From: CAZQRP01 sp964596125
GTDB lineage: Bacteria; Chloroflexota; Dehalococcoidia; GIF9; UBA5629
DNA: 64,000 bases
Reading direction: 5' to 3'
Assembly (NCBI GenBank): GCA_964596125.1
Contig: CAZQRP010000005.1
Coordinates: forward strand, 1-64,000
Shown: positions 54,744-63,907 of the stretch, in pieces
Layout of the letters: each line of letters starts with the position of its first letter
Numbering within the stretch: the first letter of the stretch is position 1
Made by a program: the position numbers and the translations under genes
Notes under the pieces: model-generated
Databases searched by the model: none
What the model saw: the letters and a program-made list of their open reading frames with translations, nothing else
Told to the model about the DNA's origin: nothing

Positions 54744-56867
54744 ATGGATTCATCAGTGATTGATACGGTTCAGAGCCACGAAATCATTCGCACCAGAAAA
54801 TCCTCTCCCGATCACAGCATTATGCCCCCATGCCAGGCTGCCTGCCCTTTACATATGGAGATCAGAGAATACGTAGACTTGGTAGCGCAGGGAAGGATTA
54901 TGGAAGCACTGCAGGTCATAAGAAACGGTAATCCCTTTCCCGCCTTCTGTGCATATGTTTGTACCCATCCCTGTGAGGAGGCCTGCAGACGCTGCCAGGT
55001 AGATAAATCCATCGCCATCCGGGCATTGAAGAGATTCGCTGTAGAATTTGGCGGCGATAGAATGATCCAGGCTGAAGCTAAAACGACACAAAAGGAAAAG
55101 GTAGCCGTAGTAGGCTCAGGTCCGGCAGGACTGGCCTGTGCCTATTATCTGAGGAAACTCGGCTATCCTGTAACCGTCTTTGAAGCCCATTCAGAGCTGG
55201 GAGGAATGCTGCGTATAGGTATACCGCAGTACCGTCTTCCCAGAGGTATACTGGACACAGAGCTCAGAAGATTAATTCAGATGGGAGTTGAAATAAGGAC
55301 GAATACCCAGGTGGTATCGCTGGACTTGCTTTTTGACATGGGATACAGGGCTGTCTTCGTGACTATCGGTGCTCAGCAGAGCCTCAGAATGGGAGTAGAA
55401 GGGGAAGAGCTTTCAGGAGTAATAGATGGTGCAACTTTTCTCCGCGAAGTGAACCTTGGACTCAAGCCCTCTTTAGGTGAAAAGGTTGCTGTAGTCGGAG
55501 GAGGCAATGTAGCAATTGATGCTGCCCGTACGGCCCTTCGATTGGGTACGCAAAAGGTCAGCATTCTATATCGCCGCAGCCGGGCAGAAATGCCGGCAGA
55601 CTCCGTAGAAGTAGAGCAAGCCCTGGAGGAAAATGTAGAGATCCTGTTTCTGATAGCTCCCGTCCGGATGAAAAGAGAAAACGGAGAATTAAACATAACC
55701 TGTGTAAGAATGGAGCTTGGCGAGCCTGATGCCAGTGGCAGACGTAAACCAGTGCCGATTAAAGACAGCGAGTTCGATATGAAATATGATACGGTAATAT
55801 CTGCTACAGGACAGGTACCTCAAACTCCGGACGATTTCCACGTTCACACTGGGAGGGGAAGCACCATTCAGGTCGATCCGATTACACTCAATACTAATAG
55901 AACAGGCGTCTTCGCCGGAGGAGATGCCGTCACCGGTCCGGCAACCGTGGTTGAAGCACTGGCAGCGGGCAGACTGGCAGCCAGCCGTATCGACGAGTAC
56001 CTCCAGCACAAATATCCACTTTCCGGTAAAGAGTTCCGTGAAAGCCTGGAAGGCACATTATTACCCGAAACGATAGAAATGATAAAGAAAATTGGCCGGA
56101 TTGAGCCACCGGTCATTCCTCCTGAAGCTAGGACAAATGACTTTAAGCCTGTGGAGCTTGTCTATGACTGGGAATCCGCCGTCAATGAAGCGAGAAGGTG
56201 TCTCCGATGTGGCATGGGCGCTGAAATCCTGTTTCAGGATAAGTGTGCCACCTGCCTCACCTGCCTCAGGGTCTGTCCGTATCATGTACCTTACCTGGAC
56301 AACAGTGGTACGGTCCGGATACCGGCAGACCAGTGTCAGGCGTGCGGTATATGCATTGCTGAATGTCCGGCCAGGGCGATCGTTCTGCGCAAGCCTTACG
56401 ATCGACGACAAACAACAGAAGAGCTGGAGCATGTTTTAAAGTCTGCTTCCAAATCAGGATTTAAGCCATTCATTATCGGCTTCTGCTGCCAGTACGGGCT
56501 ATTCGGCACCGGTACTCTGGCAGGCTTATGGAGAGGAGCTAAGGCCGGCATCTGGATCGTTCCTGTTCTGTGTGCAGCCAAGGTAGAAGCCAACCACATA
56601 GTGCGTGCCTACGAAATGGGGGCGGAGGGAGTCTTCATCGCCGGATGCGGGGAACAATGTGCCAGGGAAAACACAGCCTTCTGGGTCCACCAGCGTGTAG
56701 CAAAGGTCAGGCAGACGCTGTCGCAGCTCGGCATTGAACCTGAACGCCTGCAAGCTTTTCTCTTAAACACCTCCAATGGAGACGCTGCCGGTTACCTGGA
56801 TAAGTTCGCCGAGCAAATAGGTGGGCTCTATCTGGCCTCGATAATAATGCAGGAGGTGAAAAGTTGA
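54744..56867 (+). CDS. GltD-like flavoprotein fused to 2x[4Fe-4S] ferredoxin and MvhD domain
   Basis: 707 aa. In order: GltD-type Fe-S domain (CQAACPLHMEIREYV; CTHPCEEACRRC), FAD motif VAVVGSGPAGLACAYYL, NAD(P)H motif VAVVGGGNVAIDAARTA, a ferredoxin with two clusters (CATCLTCLRVCP; CQACGICIAECP), and an MvhD/FlpD-like C-terminus (FIIGFCCQYGLFGTG; AGCGEQCAR). HdrA/MvhD-type subunits deliver or bifurcate electrons; next to metV and metF this protein probably links NAD(P)H or ferredoxin to methylene-THF reduction. ATG 54744 is preferred (AAGGGGTG upstream) over ATG 54729. It overlaps metV by four bases. Confidence 0.88.
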   Translation: MDSSVIDTVQSHEIIRTRKSSPDHSIMPPCQAACPLHMEIREYVDLVAQGRIMEALQVIRNGNPFPAFCAYVCTHPCEEACRRCQVDKSIAIRALKRFAVEFGGDRMIQAEAKTTQKEKVAVVGSGPAGLACAYYLRKLGYPVTVFEAHSELGGMLRIGIPQYRLPRGILDTELRRLIQMGVEIRTNTQVVSLDLLFDMGYRAVFVTIGAQQSLRMGVEGEELSGVIDGATFLREVNLGLKPSLGEKVAVVGGGNVAIDAARTALRLGTQKVSILYRRSRAEMPADSVEVEQALEENVEILFLIAPVRMKRENGELNITCVRMELGEPDASGRRKPVPIKDSEFDMKYDTVISATGQVPQTPDDFHVHTGRGSTIQVDPITLNTNRTGVFAGGDAVTGPATVVEALAAGRLAASRIDEYLQHKYPLSGKEFRESLEGTLLPETIEMIKKIGRIEPPVIPPEARTNDFKPVELVYDWESAVNEARRCLRCGMGAEILFQDKCATCLTCLRVCPYHVPYLDNSGTVRIPADQCQACGICIAECPARAIVLRKPYDRRQTTEELEHVLKSASKSGFKPFIIGFCCQYGLFGTGTLAGLWRGAKAGIWIVPVLCAAKVEANHIVRAYEMGAEGVFIAGCGEQCARENTAFWVHQRVAKVRQTLSQLGIEPERLQAFLLNTSNGDAAGYLDKFAEQIGGLYLASIIMQEVKS

Positions 56868-57547
56868 TAGTTGCACATCAAAAAGCCATAGATGAAATAC
56901 AACGAATGATCAGCCCGTACCAGAGGGTATTGATCCTCGGTTGCGGCACCTGCATGACAGTTTGCGATGCCGGCGGCGAAAGTGAAGTCTCCTTTATCCA
57001 TAACGCGTTACGTCTGGCACAGGCAACAAAAGGAAACGGGGCTCACATTTTTTCGGAATACACTCTGAAAAGGCAGTGCGATGCCGAGTTCATGGACCTG
57101 CTTGCCGAACGGGTGAATGACATCGATGCCATTCTTTCACTGGCCTGCGGCATCGGTGTACAGGCTGTAGCCGAATGTTTTCCCGATATAACCGTGCTGC
57201 CCGGTGTTAATACCTGTTTTATGGGCATGGCGAAAGAATGGGGCGTATGGGATGAGCGGTGTGCTGCCTGCGGAGACTGCAGACTGGAAGATACCGCCGG
57301 CATCTGTCCTATCACCAGATGCACCAAGGGAATACTCAATGGTCCCTGTGCCGGTGTAAAACACGATAAGTGTGAAGCGAATAAAGAAATGGACTGTGCC
57401 TGGGTATTAATATATAAACGCCTCGAGAGACTACAGCAACTTGAGAAAATGCGCCGGTATTATCCGCCAAGGAACTTCCGTGCCATATCCAGGCCAAAAA
57501 GGATTATCAGCAAAGCTACTGTTGCTGCAGGAGAAAATAATGGCTAA
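56864..57547 (+). CDS. metV: MetV-like methylene-THF reductase partner subunit
   Basis: 227-aa Fe-S protein of the MTHFR C-terminal (MetV) family. It shows GCGTCMTVCDAGG near residue 30, ACGIGVQAVAE in the middle, and a C-terminal Cys set CAACGDC...CPITRCTKG with NGPCAG. MetV is the zinc/iron-sulfur partner of MetF in acetogens and other Wood-Ljungdahl organisms. The start is TTG 56864, overlapping the TGA of the upstream gene, with AGGAGGTG five nt before. It overlaps metF by eight bases, so the three genes form one operon. Confidence 0.88.
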   Translation: MIVAHQKAIDEIQRMISPYQRVLILGCGTCMTVCDAGGESEVSFIHNALRLAQATKGNGAHIFSEYTLKRQCDAEFMDLLAERVNDIDAILSLACGIGVQAVAECFPDITVLPGVNTCFMGMAKEWGVWDERCAACGDCRLEDTAGICPITRCTKGILNGPCAGVKHDKCEANKEMDCAWVLIYKRLERLQQLEKMRRYYPPRNFRAISRPKRIISKATVAAGENNG

Positions 57548-58442
57548 ATCGCTATTTGAGGAAAAACTTCACTCTAGTGGATTCCTGGTAACAACCGAGA
57601 TCGGACCTCCCAAGGGTACGGACATCTCTGAAACAGTCCACCATATAGACCTGCTCAAAAGCAAAGTAGATGCCATCAATATCACTGACCATCAGAGCTC
57701 GGTAATGCGTTTCCCCTCGCTGGGCGGCTGTCTGCTGGTAAAGGAACGTGGTGGAGAGCCTGTTCTCCAGGTGACATGTCGTGACCGCAACCGCCTGGCG
57801 CTACAGGCCGATCTGATGCTGGCATACTCCAGGGACATCGTCAATGTGCTCTGCCTCACCGGAGATTCCGTTGATGTCGGAGACCATAAGGAAGCGAAGC
57901 CCGTCTTTGACCTGGATTCCGTGCAGTTGCTGGAGATGATAAGGACTATGGAATCCGGAACGGATATGGCGGGAAACGATCTCAAAGGAATCCCTAAATT
58001 CTGCGCAGGTGCCTCGGTTCATCCCGAAGCCGACTACATCGAACCGCAACTGGTAAAGTTCGATAAGAAAGTTTCTGCCGGGGCACAGTTCTTCCAAACT
58101 CAGGGAGTCTTCGACCTGGACAACCTGCGCAGGTTCATGCAATATGCCTCCCAGTTCGATGTGAAAATCCTGGCAGGTATTATAGTCATGGCTTCAGCAA
58201 GGATGGCCCGGTTCATGAATGACAATGTCCCCGGAATAATCGTCCCTCAGGCTATTATCGACGAGCTTGCCACTGCCGAGAAAGGCAAGGGACTTCAGAA
58301 AGGTATCGAGATCGCAGGGCGCCTGATAAAAACCATAAAGGAGGAAAACCTGTGCCACGGCATCCACATCATGGCAGTAGGTAACGAAGGAATTGTGCCC
58401 GACATTATGGAAGCCGCTCAACTTGTCAGTATGCGTTCTTAA
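57540..58442 (+). CDS. metF: methylenetetrahydrofolate reductase
   Basis: 300-aa MetF reducing 5,10-methylene-THF to 5-methyl-THF in the methyl branch of the Wood-Ljungdahl pathway and methionine supply. The N-terminal VTTEIGPPKGTD has the catalytic Glu region, VDAINITDHQSS and VLCLTGDSVDVGDH are flavin/folate contacts, and AQFFQTQGVFD is also conserved. The frame extends upstream to 57441, but GCAGGAG places the start at ATG 57540, overlapping metV. Together with the MvhD fusion it makes a complex-like unit. Confidence 0.92.
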   Translation: MAKSLFEEKLHSSGFLVTTEIGPPKGTDISETVHHIDLLKSKVDAINITDHQSSVMRFPSLGGCLLVKERGGEPVLQVTCRDRNRLALQADLMLAYSRDIVNVLCLTGDSVDVGDHKEAKPVFDLDSVQLLEMIRTMESGTDMAGNDLKGIPKFCAGASVHPEADYIEPQLVKFDKKVSAGAQFFQTQGVFDLDNLRRFMQYASQFDVKILAGIIVMASARMARFMNDNVPGIIVPQAIIDELATAEKGKGLQKGIEIAGRLIKTIKEENLCHGIHIMAVGNEGIVPDIMEAAQLVSMRS

Positions 58443-58516
58443 ATAGATTGCCGTACAGCACACAGGTTGCAGGCCGAACAGGCCGGCAAAATCCAGTGCA
58501 AGGAGGGAAAACGACA

Positions 58517-58582
58517 ATGGATGATTCAAGCGAAAACAGCAACAGGCCGGACAGGTCAGTTAGATCCGATGCAAGGAGGTAA
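58517..58582 (+). CDS. 21-codon leader-like open frame
   Basis: ATG 58517 has a strong AAGGAGGG site upstream and encodes 21 hydrophilic residues (MDDSSENSNRPDRSVRSDAR, then R). Its last two codons are the AGG AGG of the next gene's ribosome site, and its stop lies 2 bp before the next ATG. It may serve translational coupling of the double-receiver gene rather than a product role. Confidence 0.35.
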   Translation: MDDSSENSNRPDRSVRSDARR

Positions 58583-58584
58583 AA

Positions 58585-59394
58585 ATGGGAAATAATAAAA
58601 AAATCCTGATAATAGACGATGAGCTCGATTTTGTAGAAGCATGCAGGATGACCTTAGCAGGTAAATTATACCAGGTAAGCACTGCTTCCAGTAAGGCACA
58701 GGCCCAGGAGGTGATGAGGGACGTGCCCGATATCATTATACTGGGCACACTGGCTCCAGCCGGACAATCATTCGCCCTGCATCAGTGGCTGAAGCAGCAT
58801 CCCAGATATAGGGATATACCTCTCATGGTGATTGACGCCCGTTACGAGGAACGGGCTATCAGGGGATGGAGAAAATTTGAAGGAATGCAACTGGAGTCAG
58901 AAGACTATGCCACCAAGCCAATCGAGCCGGCTTCACTGGTACCGCGTATTAAAAGTCTACTTGAGGAAGCGACCAGGATAATAAAAGTACTGGTTGCAGA
59001 CGACCACACCATGGTAAGAGACGGGATATGCGCCGTTCTGGGACTGCAAAAGGACATTAATGTAGTAGCCGAAGCTGTTGACGGGCAGGATGCGCTTGAC
59101 AAGGTGATACGTCTTCTGCCAAACGTGGCATTGATGGATATAGTCATGCCCGTAATGAACGGACTAGAAGCGACCCGGTTAATCACCAGGGAATGCCCTC
59201 AGACGAAGGTAATGATTCTATCACAATACGACGAAGACGAGAATGTGGCTGTTGCCAGAGATGCCGGAGCATATGGATTCATTCCCAAGCGGGGCGCCAG
59301 TTCGGACCTGGTGACCGGCATCAGGTCAGTATACGGAGGAAAATACTTCCCCCAGTCCTTTGCTGAAATAGCTGCCAACAGAAGTGAAAACTAG
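58585..59394 (+). CDS. double-receiver response regulator, no output domain
   Basis: 269 aa with two CheY-like domains. The first (about 5-125) keeps D11/D12 and K111, but the phospho-acceptor position reads G54 (IIILGTLAP), so it cannot be phosphorylated in the usual way. The second (about 133-255) is complete with D185 (VALMDIVMPV) and a Lys in FIPKRG, and closely resembles the NarL-type receiver at 53891. No HTH or enzymatic domain follows. AAGGAGGT precedes the ATG. It may act as a phosphate sink or adaptor for the kinase at 52267. Confidence 0.88.
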   Translation: MGNNKKILIIDDELDFVEACRMTLAGKLYQVSTASSKAQAQEVMRDVPDIIILGTLAPAGQSFALHQWLKQHPRYRDIPLMVIDARYEERAIRGWRKFEGMQLESEDYATKPIEPASLVPRIKSLLEEATRIIKVLVADDHTMVRDGICAVLGLQKDINVVAEAVDGQDALDKVIRLLPNVALMDIVMPVMNGLEATRLITRECPQTKVMILSQYDEDENVAVARDAGAYGFIPKRGASSDLVTGIRSVYGGKYFPQSFAEIAANRSEN

Positions 59395-59505
59395 TGTAGC
59401 GGGTCCTGACTGGAGTACACGGAAAGATTAACACGTCGGTATATAGAGGCGTGCAAGGAGTAGCAAAGGGGAGTTGGTCCAACTTGATCGCCGCTACCAA
59501 TGAGA

Positions 59506-59539
59506 AAAGGGGCACAAATTCTAGAATTTGTGCCCCTTT
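59506..59539. terminator. strong bidirectional terminator hairpin
   Basis: A perfect 34-bp palindrome (17-bp arms from AAAGGGGCACAAATTCT to its complement, centred at 59522/59523), followed by TTTCTATTTAGC on the plus strand and bounded by AAAA on the other side. It separates the plus-strand metVF/receiver operon from the minus-strand genes that follow. Confidence 0.85.
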
Positions 59540-59677
59540 CTATTTAGCTTTTATTTTCCAGACATGCTTAATGAATCTACTATAAAAATTACATGACCGA
59601 TTCATCGATAAGAACGTGTTACCTGTGTATCAGTTTGAACAGTAAACCTTTATGTCCTTCTACGAGCGCTGGGTTAA

Positions 59678-60022
59678 CTATCCCTCCTGTGGTTGCTTAA
59701 ATACCTTGGTAGCCAGGACCTCGATTAAGAAGCCCCAGATAATGATAGCTATAAAAACCATCAAAGGGGCGAGACCTGTTCCGATACTGCCGATAGCCGT
59801 AAACAGGCCGAAGAGAGCGCCCCAGAGCGCTCCATGAGCCGCCCAGTTCATTTTAAGCGAGCTTACCCCGATAGCAAATCCCATGACCGTGTGGTTCAAT
59901 AGAAAGGAAATACCGATGGGCCAGAAGGCAACCGCAGCCGAATATCTGGATAACAGCATGCATATGATACCAAATACTGCCCCCAGGATCGTGGTGATGA
60001 TCAACCTTGATGGTTTAGTCAC
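59678..60022 (-). CDS. small membrane protein with four helices, unknown function
   Basis: 114 aa with about four hydrophobic helices (about 9-25, 30-52, 60-78, 84-105), Gly-rich and with no charged active-site pattern. The start is GTG 60022, with AAGGAGG seven nt upstream. Not recognised. Convergent with the double-receiver gene. Confidence 0.72.
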   Translation of the reverse strand: MTKPSRLIITTILGAVFGIICMLLSRYSAAVAFWPIGISFLLNHTVMGFAIGVSSLKMNWAAHGALWGALFGLFTAIGSIGTGLAPLMVFIAIIIWGFLIEVLATKVFKQPQEG

Positions 60023-60226
60023 TGTAGTACCTCCTTTTTACAATTTAAGATTCCCCAATACGCTGATATGACAATCTTAACTGTCTGACCGCTAGCTGTC
60101 AATACTTCTGCAGTTCTATAACGCTCTCTTTTGAATGGAAATCAGTACGCTCATCAAGTAATCTAGACACAGTCAACATAACCGGCATGAAGCAGTTGAG
60201 TGGAGGAGTATCCTCTCTCAACTATC

Positions 60227-60502
60227 TCACTTAGCTTTATCATCTTTAAAATACTCTTCCACGCTCTTGCTAAAATCCTGGGCTGCCTTTCCCACTTCTC
60301 TGAACTTTTGTTTCACTTCCTCATCCGTAAACCTCCGCCCGAACGTATCTGCTGCCTCGGTTGCACTCTTGCCGAATTCTCTGGCCTTTTGCTTAAGCTC
60401 AGGATCATCAAATATCTGCCCTACAGCATTACCAAATGCTTCCAGCATTTCACCAAAACTCCTGACCGCGCCTTTTTTACCGGAATCCTTTTCCTGCGGC
60501 AT
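60227..60502 (-). CDS. small helical protein with internal duplication
   Basis: 91 aa, charged and helical. Two related units are visible: FDDPELKQKAREFGKSATEA and FTDEEVKQKFREVGKAAQDF, about 30 residues apart, so the protein arose by internal duplication of an amphipathic helix. No signal or transmembrane segment. AGGAG precedes the ATG. It might bind membranes or DNA; function unknown. Confidence 0.68.
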   Translation of the reverse strand: MPQEKDSGKKGAVRSFGEMLEAFGNAVGQIFDDPELKQKAREFGKSATEAADTFGRRFTDEEVKQKFREVGKAAQDFSKSVEEYFKDDKAK

Positions 60503-60745
60503 ACTACTCCTTTCTTTTCACTCAAAACAGTACTACTATCTACTTTCCACAATTCACGAGTTTAAATTTTAATGTACTCGCCGTGCAGGTGGTTGTCAAT
60601 ATTAAAAAGACAAATATAACTATCAGTACCATCTACACGAATCAAAGGTTGTACTCATGGTGCACAGTACCTTTACGTGGACCGGACTCGCTGCCGCCGG
60701 ACCAGTGAACAATGAGAACAAAAAGGTACAACTGGTGGGCCCTGG

Positions 60746-63700
60746 CTAGCGGCGAATAATGAGAATGAAGATAGTGGCCGCAAGTATTCCGCCAACAGCA
60801 ATTATAGCCCAAACCCATAACGGGGTGTGCCGTACCGGTATTGATGAGCGGGGTGGCACTACTTCTGACCTGGTCACGAAGCTGAATACAGCGCTCCATT
60901 CGCTGGGCGCCGGTTCGACAGCCATCACCCGCCAGAAATAGTTGGTATTGCACCTCAACGTACCGTTATACTGGTAGGCGGTGGCTCCGGTCACAATTGT
61001 TGAAACCAGAGGCCTGCTCATATCACTGGACTCCGACAGCTCAAACCTGTACGCCTTTGTCTCCTTGAACGGTGTCCAGGAGAAGCACGCCGGGGCATCA
61101 CAGGGACAGCCGCAACCATTATCAGGCGCCAATAACTGCGGACCGTAGTAAGGCGTGGTCACGCGGAAGCCTGCCTTGATGATGAAGCTTTTCACCTCGG
61201 ACCAGGGACTTCTGATAGTCTCAGCGGTAGCCGCATGGCGGGTCCTCACGCGCCAATAGTAGCTATGACCGCATTCAAGAATCTGCCCATTACTGACAGG
61301 GTATGCGGGGCTGGTAACATTTGGCGGCAGGTAGAACGGGTTGGTGGCTGGCTCAACCGTTAGCCTCATGCTGAACATATCGTCTTTGGCTACCTGGATT
61401 TCATATTGATCGGACACCGACAGTTGCTCCCAGATGAGGCCAAAACCCTGGTTCCTGCCGCTAACCGGATCGCAGCCAACCTCACCGGTATCAAAGGTCA
61501 TCGGCCCAACCTTGCATACATTGTCCTGAAACCTGTAAATAATCTCGTTGGCGGTGTCAACCGCCCAGAGCTCATTCTGGTCGGGAGTTGCCGACAGTTT
61601 GAGATGAGGCAATGTATGACTGGGAAAAACCGGTGTAGCAGGGAAAACTATAGTAGGATCAAACGCTGTACCTACTGGTAAAGTATTGTTAACAATATCA
61701 AACTCAATTTGAACGACATGAGGATCAGAGGGATTGAGTGACCGGTTCATGCCGCCCCCACCACTGCCATCGACCGGCTCCGATCTGAGCGCATAAATGG
61801 TCCCTTCATCTCCCATAACCAGACCGCTAATGCGCTGCCCTGTACCAAGCTGCGTGATTGGCTTATCAATCTGCTCCCATTCGGTAGAAAGGTCAACAGC
61901 CCAGCGCCAGATACCCTTGTCGGTGATATTATCTGAAGCATAAATTATGCCGTTTTCACTGTAGCCGGCGTCAGCCACCACCTGGACATCGCCAACATTG
62001 CTGTAGCTGTTGCCAATAGCCGGGGTGATTTCGGTAAAACTACTGCCGCCGTCAGTGGAATACGCCACTCTACCATCCTTGCTGCCGACAAGAATGTGGC
62101 CTTTTTCAGCCACGGTCAGCATATTAATATCAGTAAGCCCCGTGAAAACTGGATCCTGCCAGGTGCAGCCGCCGGTGGTACTCTTACGAACACGGCCATA
62201 TGGCAGAGCCACATAGAGAGTATCCTTGTCCTCCACCGCCACATCAATCACCGGCCCGGGGATATAGCGCCACTGCCAGGTATTGCCCCTGTTATTTGAT
62301 ACCTCCATCTGATACCCGCGAACCTCGATAGCATAAATCGTATAGTCCTCGTCGTAATCCGGGCTTAACCTCAGGATAAGCTTTTCTCGAGTAGTATTGT
62401 CTGAAGAAAAATTCAGTATGCGCCCCCAGAAGAAACCCAGCGGCTCACCAGCGCTTCTCCAGACGCCTTCCGGACCTATGTCACTGTAGGTAGCCAGGAA
62501 CAAGCTCTTTGAGTCGGGGGCGGGAGCTATGTCCGAGATATTAATACGGGTATCTATAAGGCTTACCTGTATCCAGGTATCACCACTATCGAAGCTCTGG
62601 GAAAAAGAGCTTTCGTCAAGTGCAACTCCCGGTCTCTGGCCGGTTCCACAGTAAGCCACAATGCCCTGGTAGCTCCAGCTTACCCTGGCGTTACCCGGCC
62701 CCGAGGGTGGTTGATTGGCAAGCTGCCAGGACGGATCCGTAGTCGTAGACATTGCGTTGATACTCCGCCTCACCTGGACAGTGAATGGAGTATCCGGGTC
62801 AGGATTAGGCCCTACATCGCCGGCCAGGAGCTTACCATCTGTTAGTGTTCCGTAATAGGAGATAGTGCTTATGTCAATGGGAGTACCACCACCGGCATTC
62901 AACCTCTTCACCCTGTCAGATATCGTATCATCAATCCGATAGACATCGTCACCAGCATTCATGCCAGCAGGCTGACGGTCATAGCTCACAAATGCTTTCC
63001 TCGCTAACATATCTGTGCCGACATAGTCAGAGGGCAAAGCTATGGATGAAACGATTCGGCTGATCCCGGCGGCATCACCGGCTGAAGGAGAAGCGACGGT
63101 GCCAACCTCAACCGGATAATAACTAGCAGGACTGTTCCAGGTTGTGGTCTGCAAAGAAAGGTCCCGTTTACCAATGCACAGCCAGGTTTTATTTTGATAA
63201 GCTGCAGCGACATCGGCAGCCGTCGACGCAGTGACCAGCATTGTTTCATCCGATCCATAGTTTGGAGAGAACGCAATCGACGACACCTCAGCACCCGTAT
63301 GACCGGGATCGACGGTTATATCCTGGTTTCGCCATACCGAGACTGCGCCGCCGAGTTGAAGTACCCACACCTGGCCGGTGGTGGTGGCATCACCCCAGGT
63401 TGCTGTGCCGATGGCAATATCCCATATCAGGTCAGTCCCCACGGTATATGCCGTGGCTATAGTAATGCACTGAATGGTGCCACTGAGGCCGGGGACAGCA
63501 GTACTTTTCCAGTTCACACCACTATCAGTAGATACGTAAACTTTTGTCCCGAAGTCAGTGACTATAGCCACATTACGCGGCCTGTCCGGTGCAACGGCAA
63601 TTTCGCGGGCCGGTAATACCGCGCCAGCGTTTACCAGGTTCCCAGTTAAATCGGTCCAGGTTAGACCACCGTTGTCCGACCTGTAGACCCTATTATTCTC

Positions 63701-63907
63701 ACTATCTATAGCATATAAAACATCGCCGCGCCCCACAGCGATTCTGCTCACTTCCGAAGGAGAGACGATAACATTGCCCTCTGCACGCGGTTTATCAACC
63801 TCAGCCCATTTAAGAATCGCCGGTGACTGCGCCTCAGTCAATAGAGGCAAAGATAACAGGAGTTGCGCCGCAATCAACAGTAACGCGAACCAGTATCTCA
63901 GCCCCAT
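60746..63907 (-). CDS. large exported beta-propeller (BNR/sialidase-like) surface protein
   Basis: 1053 aa. A signal peptide (about 1-27, FALLLIAAQLLLSLPLLTEA) and a C-terminal transmembrane helix (VWAIIAVGGILAATIFILI) with basic RR end indicate a cell-surface protein anchored at its C-terminus. The N-terminal 750 residues contain repeated BNR/Asp-box motifs (YRSDNGGLTWTD, YVSTDSGVNWKS, YSTDGGSSFTEI, SNNRGNTWQW) of a beta-propeller related to sialidase/VPS10 folds. Two fibronectin-like units follow (CGHSYYWRVRTRH; CNTNYFWRVMAVEP), with a Cys-rich CGCPCDAPAC between. Asp boxes do not show enzyme activity; a structural or binding role is likely. Confidence 0.82.
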   Translation of the reverse strand: MGLRYWFALLLIAAQLLLSLPLLTEAQSPAILKWAEVDKPRAEGNVIVSPSEVSRIAVGRGDVLYAIDSENNRVYRSDNGGLTWTDLTGNLVNAGAVLPAREIAVAPDRPRNVAIVTDFGTKVYVSTDSGVNWKSTAVPGLSGTIQCITIATAYTVGTDLIWDIAIGTATWGDATTTGQVWVLQLGGAVSVWRNQDITVDPGHTGAEVSSIAFSPNYGSDETMLVTASTAADVAAAYQNKTWLCIGKRDLSLQTTTWNSPASYYPVEVGTVASPSAGDAAGISRIVSSIALPSDYVGTDMLARKAFVSYDRQPAGMNAGDDVYRIDDTISDRVKRLNAGGGTPIDISTISYYGTLTDGKLLAGDVGPNPDPDTPFTVQVRRSINAMSTTTDPSWQLANQPPSGPGNARVSWSYQGIVAYCGTGQRPGVALDESSFSQSFDSGDTWIQVSLIDTRINISDIAPAPDSKSLFLATYSDIGPEGVWRSAGEPLGFFWGRILNFSSDNTTREKLILRLSPDYDEDYTIYAIEVRGYQMEVSNNRGNTWQWRYIPGPVIDVAVEDKDTLYVALPYGRVRKSTTGGCTWQDPVFTGLTDINMLTVAEKGHILVGSKDGRVAYSTDGGSSFTEITPAIGNSYSNVGDVQVVADAGYSENGIIYASDNITDKGIWRWAVDLSTEWEQIDKPITQLGTGQRISGLVMGDEGTIYALRSEPVDGSGGGGMNRSLNPSDPHVVQIEFDIVNNTLPVGTAFDPTIVFPATPVFPSHTLPHLKLSATPDQNELWAVDTANEIIYRFQDNVCKVGPMTFDTGEVGCDPVSGRNQGFGLIWEQLSVSDQYEIQVAKDDMFSMRLTVEPATNPFYLPPNVTSPAYPVSNGQILECGHSYYWRVRTRHAATAETIRSPWSEVKSFIIKAGFRVTTPYYGPQLLAPDNGCGCPCDAPACFSWTPFKETKAYRFELSESSDMSRPLVSTIVTGATAYQYNGTLRCNTNYFWRVMAVEPAPSEWSAVFSFVTRSEVVPPRSSIPVRHTPLWVWAIIAVGGILAATIFILIIRR

